59,165 nt of DNA from assembly GCA_020845515.1 (NCBI GenBank), contig JADLFQ010000011.1, positions 1 to 59,165 of the forward strand. Direction: 5' to 3'. Positions within the stretch are counted from its first letter, which is position 1; every line of letters begins with the position of its first letter. Source of the DNA: Anaerolineaceae bacterium. Lineage in GTDB: Bacteria; Chloroflexota; Anaerolineae; Anaerolineales; Anaerolineaceae. Shown piece by piece: positions 58,181-59,165 of the stretch. A program made the translations under genes and the position numbers. The notes beneath the pieces are model-generated. The model ran no database searches. It saw nothing but the letters and a program-made list of their open reading frames with translations, and had not been told where the DNA came from.

Positions 58181-59165
58181 TCAATAGATTGTGTCTGCGA
58201 AGCCATACTCTTCCGTGCTCCCAGAATTACCGCCGGCGGGATCTTTGGTAACGGAGCAGACTGCAAGGTCTTGATAAAACGCGCAGTTTGAAAGGCTCCC
58301 GGAGATAAAATAGCCGGTGAGATCTGAGAGCGCTTCATTATTGTTGGCAAGCAAGATGAGTGTATTTCGATTTTCTTGTTGATCGAATAAAATAAGCCCA
58401 ATTCCGTTTGTGGATAATGTTCCCAACCCGGGGACGATAATTCTGCCACTGTTTTGATCTTCTGTTTCATTTTCTTTGGAAAAGGGGAAGAAATTTTCTT
58501 CACTTCCACCATCCAACGGTTCAGGTGCGGTTTCTGCTCCAGTTTCTTCACTCCCGGCGGGTGTTGGGGTTTCAAGTGTTGGGGCAGGCTCTGGCAGCGG
58601 CGAAGATTCATTACCGGCTTCTTCTTCGTTTGTGGAAATATTCTCGAATTTCAAATCAAATGGTTCGAGAAAATCTTCTAATGCTTGATACTGATTAAAT
58701 TTCTCGGCAATGAGGAAGTCATACTCTTTGATTGGTTTTTCGACAAGAGAAAGGGGAATCTTGTTTTCCCCCAGCGAGGCTTGGAGCAGGCTGAACCTCT
58801 CCAGTTTTTCCTGGGTGAGTAAACTATCCTTCTCCATCCACAAGCCAGCTTGCCGGTCAAACAGGTAGGGGAAATCCTTGATTGTGCGGGGACGCCTTTC
58901 GTTCGCGAGAAAGTGTGCAATGTTCTGGACGAGCTGCTGGTTATCTAAGATTTTATAAAAAGGGTTGGTCATAAAGGTGAAGTCGCCCAGCGCCAGCACC
59001 CGCCCCTGTGCAGCGATGACCGCCACCGGATATTCTCCTTCTGCATCGCTGAGCGAAGACAGGGTGTTCTTCCCGGCGAAGATCAGTTTTTCTTCTGTTG
59101 TTTCCAAGGAATGTGTTCCGTAGAAGACCGCCTTGTTTACATTTTGAGTGATGGCATTATTTTTA
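58181..59165 (-). CDS. Partial protein with Glu/Pro-rich linker, possibly DUF4350-type
   Basis: The frame is open to the right edge of the window, so the N-terminus is missing; at least 328 residues are visible. The first part, AVIAAQGRVLALGDFTFMTN then LDNQQLVQNIAHFLANE, resembles the end of DUF4350/GldG-like domains. A linker rich in Glu, Pro, Ser and Thr follows (58480-58640), then a C-terminal domain with RIIVPGLGTL and TLILLANNNEALSDLTGYF. It converges on the alpha/beta hydrolase gene with only three bases between stops. Function unknown. Confidence 0.7.
   Translation of the reverse strand, partial: KNNAITQNVNKAVFYGTHSLETTEEKLIFAGKNTLSSLSDAEGEYPVAVIAAQGRVLALGDFTFMTNPFYKILDNQQLVQNIAHFLANERRPRTIKDFPYLFDRQAGLWMEKDSLLTQEKLERFSLLQASLGENKIPLSLVEKPIKEYDFLIAEKFNQYQALEDFLEPFDLKFENISTNEEEAGNESSPLPEPAPTLETPTPAGSEETGAETAPEPLDGGSEENFFPFSKENETEDQNSGRIIVPGLGTLSTNGIGLILFDQQENRNTLILLANNNEALSDLTGYFISGSLSNCAFYQDLAVCSVTKDPAGGNSGSTEEYGFADTIY

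Overview
The window reads as a chromosomal segment of a bacterium of the phylum Chloroflexota, most likely class Anaerolineae. This is inferred from gene content and style: a division/cell-wall cluster headed by mraZ, lipoproteins with Pro/Thr-rich linkers, an NBR1-type Ig domain joined to a CAP domain, and several proteins of a kind seen mainly in that phylum. No database search was possible. Coding density is high, genes run on both strands, and I see no phage, insertion sequence, CRISPR array or integrase.

Region 1 (1-10.6 kb, minus strand) is a division and cell-wall (dcw) operon: mraZ, rsmH, an ftsL-like gene, a class B penicillin-binding protein, murF, mraY, murD, ftsW, murG, a CvpA-like membrane gene and the start of murC. 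Most junctions overlap or nearly so. It is preceded by a good sigma-70 promoter and four 10-bp-phased GTGG boxes, the known form of an MraZ operator. murE is absent from its usual place.

Region 2 (10.6-28.3 kb) is mixed housekeeping. It holds a helix-hairpin-helix protein, a ComM/YifB ATPase, two lipoproteins, a trypsin-like peptidase coupled to a small gene encoding only its N-terminal domain, a YdcF-like protein, a PatB/MalY lyase, an RlmI-like methyltransferase, proC, a TPR protein, mtaB, tRNA-Leu(CAG), a FtsL/DivIC-like protein, a HAD-hydrolase remnant, and an ugd-panB-panE-panC operon.

Region 3 (28.3-45.7 kb, plus strand) starts with folD and then looks like a purine uptake and breakdown locus. 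It has 8-oxoguanine deaminase, adenine deaminase, a GntR/HutC regulator, carbamate kinase, a BMP-family nucleoside-binding lipoprotein with its ABC ATPase and two permeases, a threonine synthase, and a large PLP enzyme of unknown substrate. Two glycosyltransferase-type genes sit among them. A palindrome over the carbamate kinase promoter is a candidate operator for the regulator.

Region 4 (45.8-59.2 kb) carries an unknown conserved-looking protein, a three-gene set of complex I antiporter-like membrane proteins without any other complex I subunit, a coiled-coil protein, selB, and the ribosomal operon rplU-rpmA-rpmE. The L31 protein in that operon has a C-terminal domain that closely resembles the DNA-binding C-terminal domain of RNA polymerase alpha; this is the most unusual observation here. 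tdk, hpt, a CCA-adding enzyme, an alpha/beta hydrolase and a partial Glu/Pro-rich protein on the minus strand follow.
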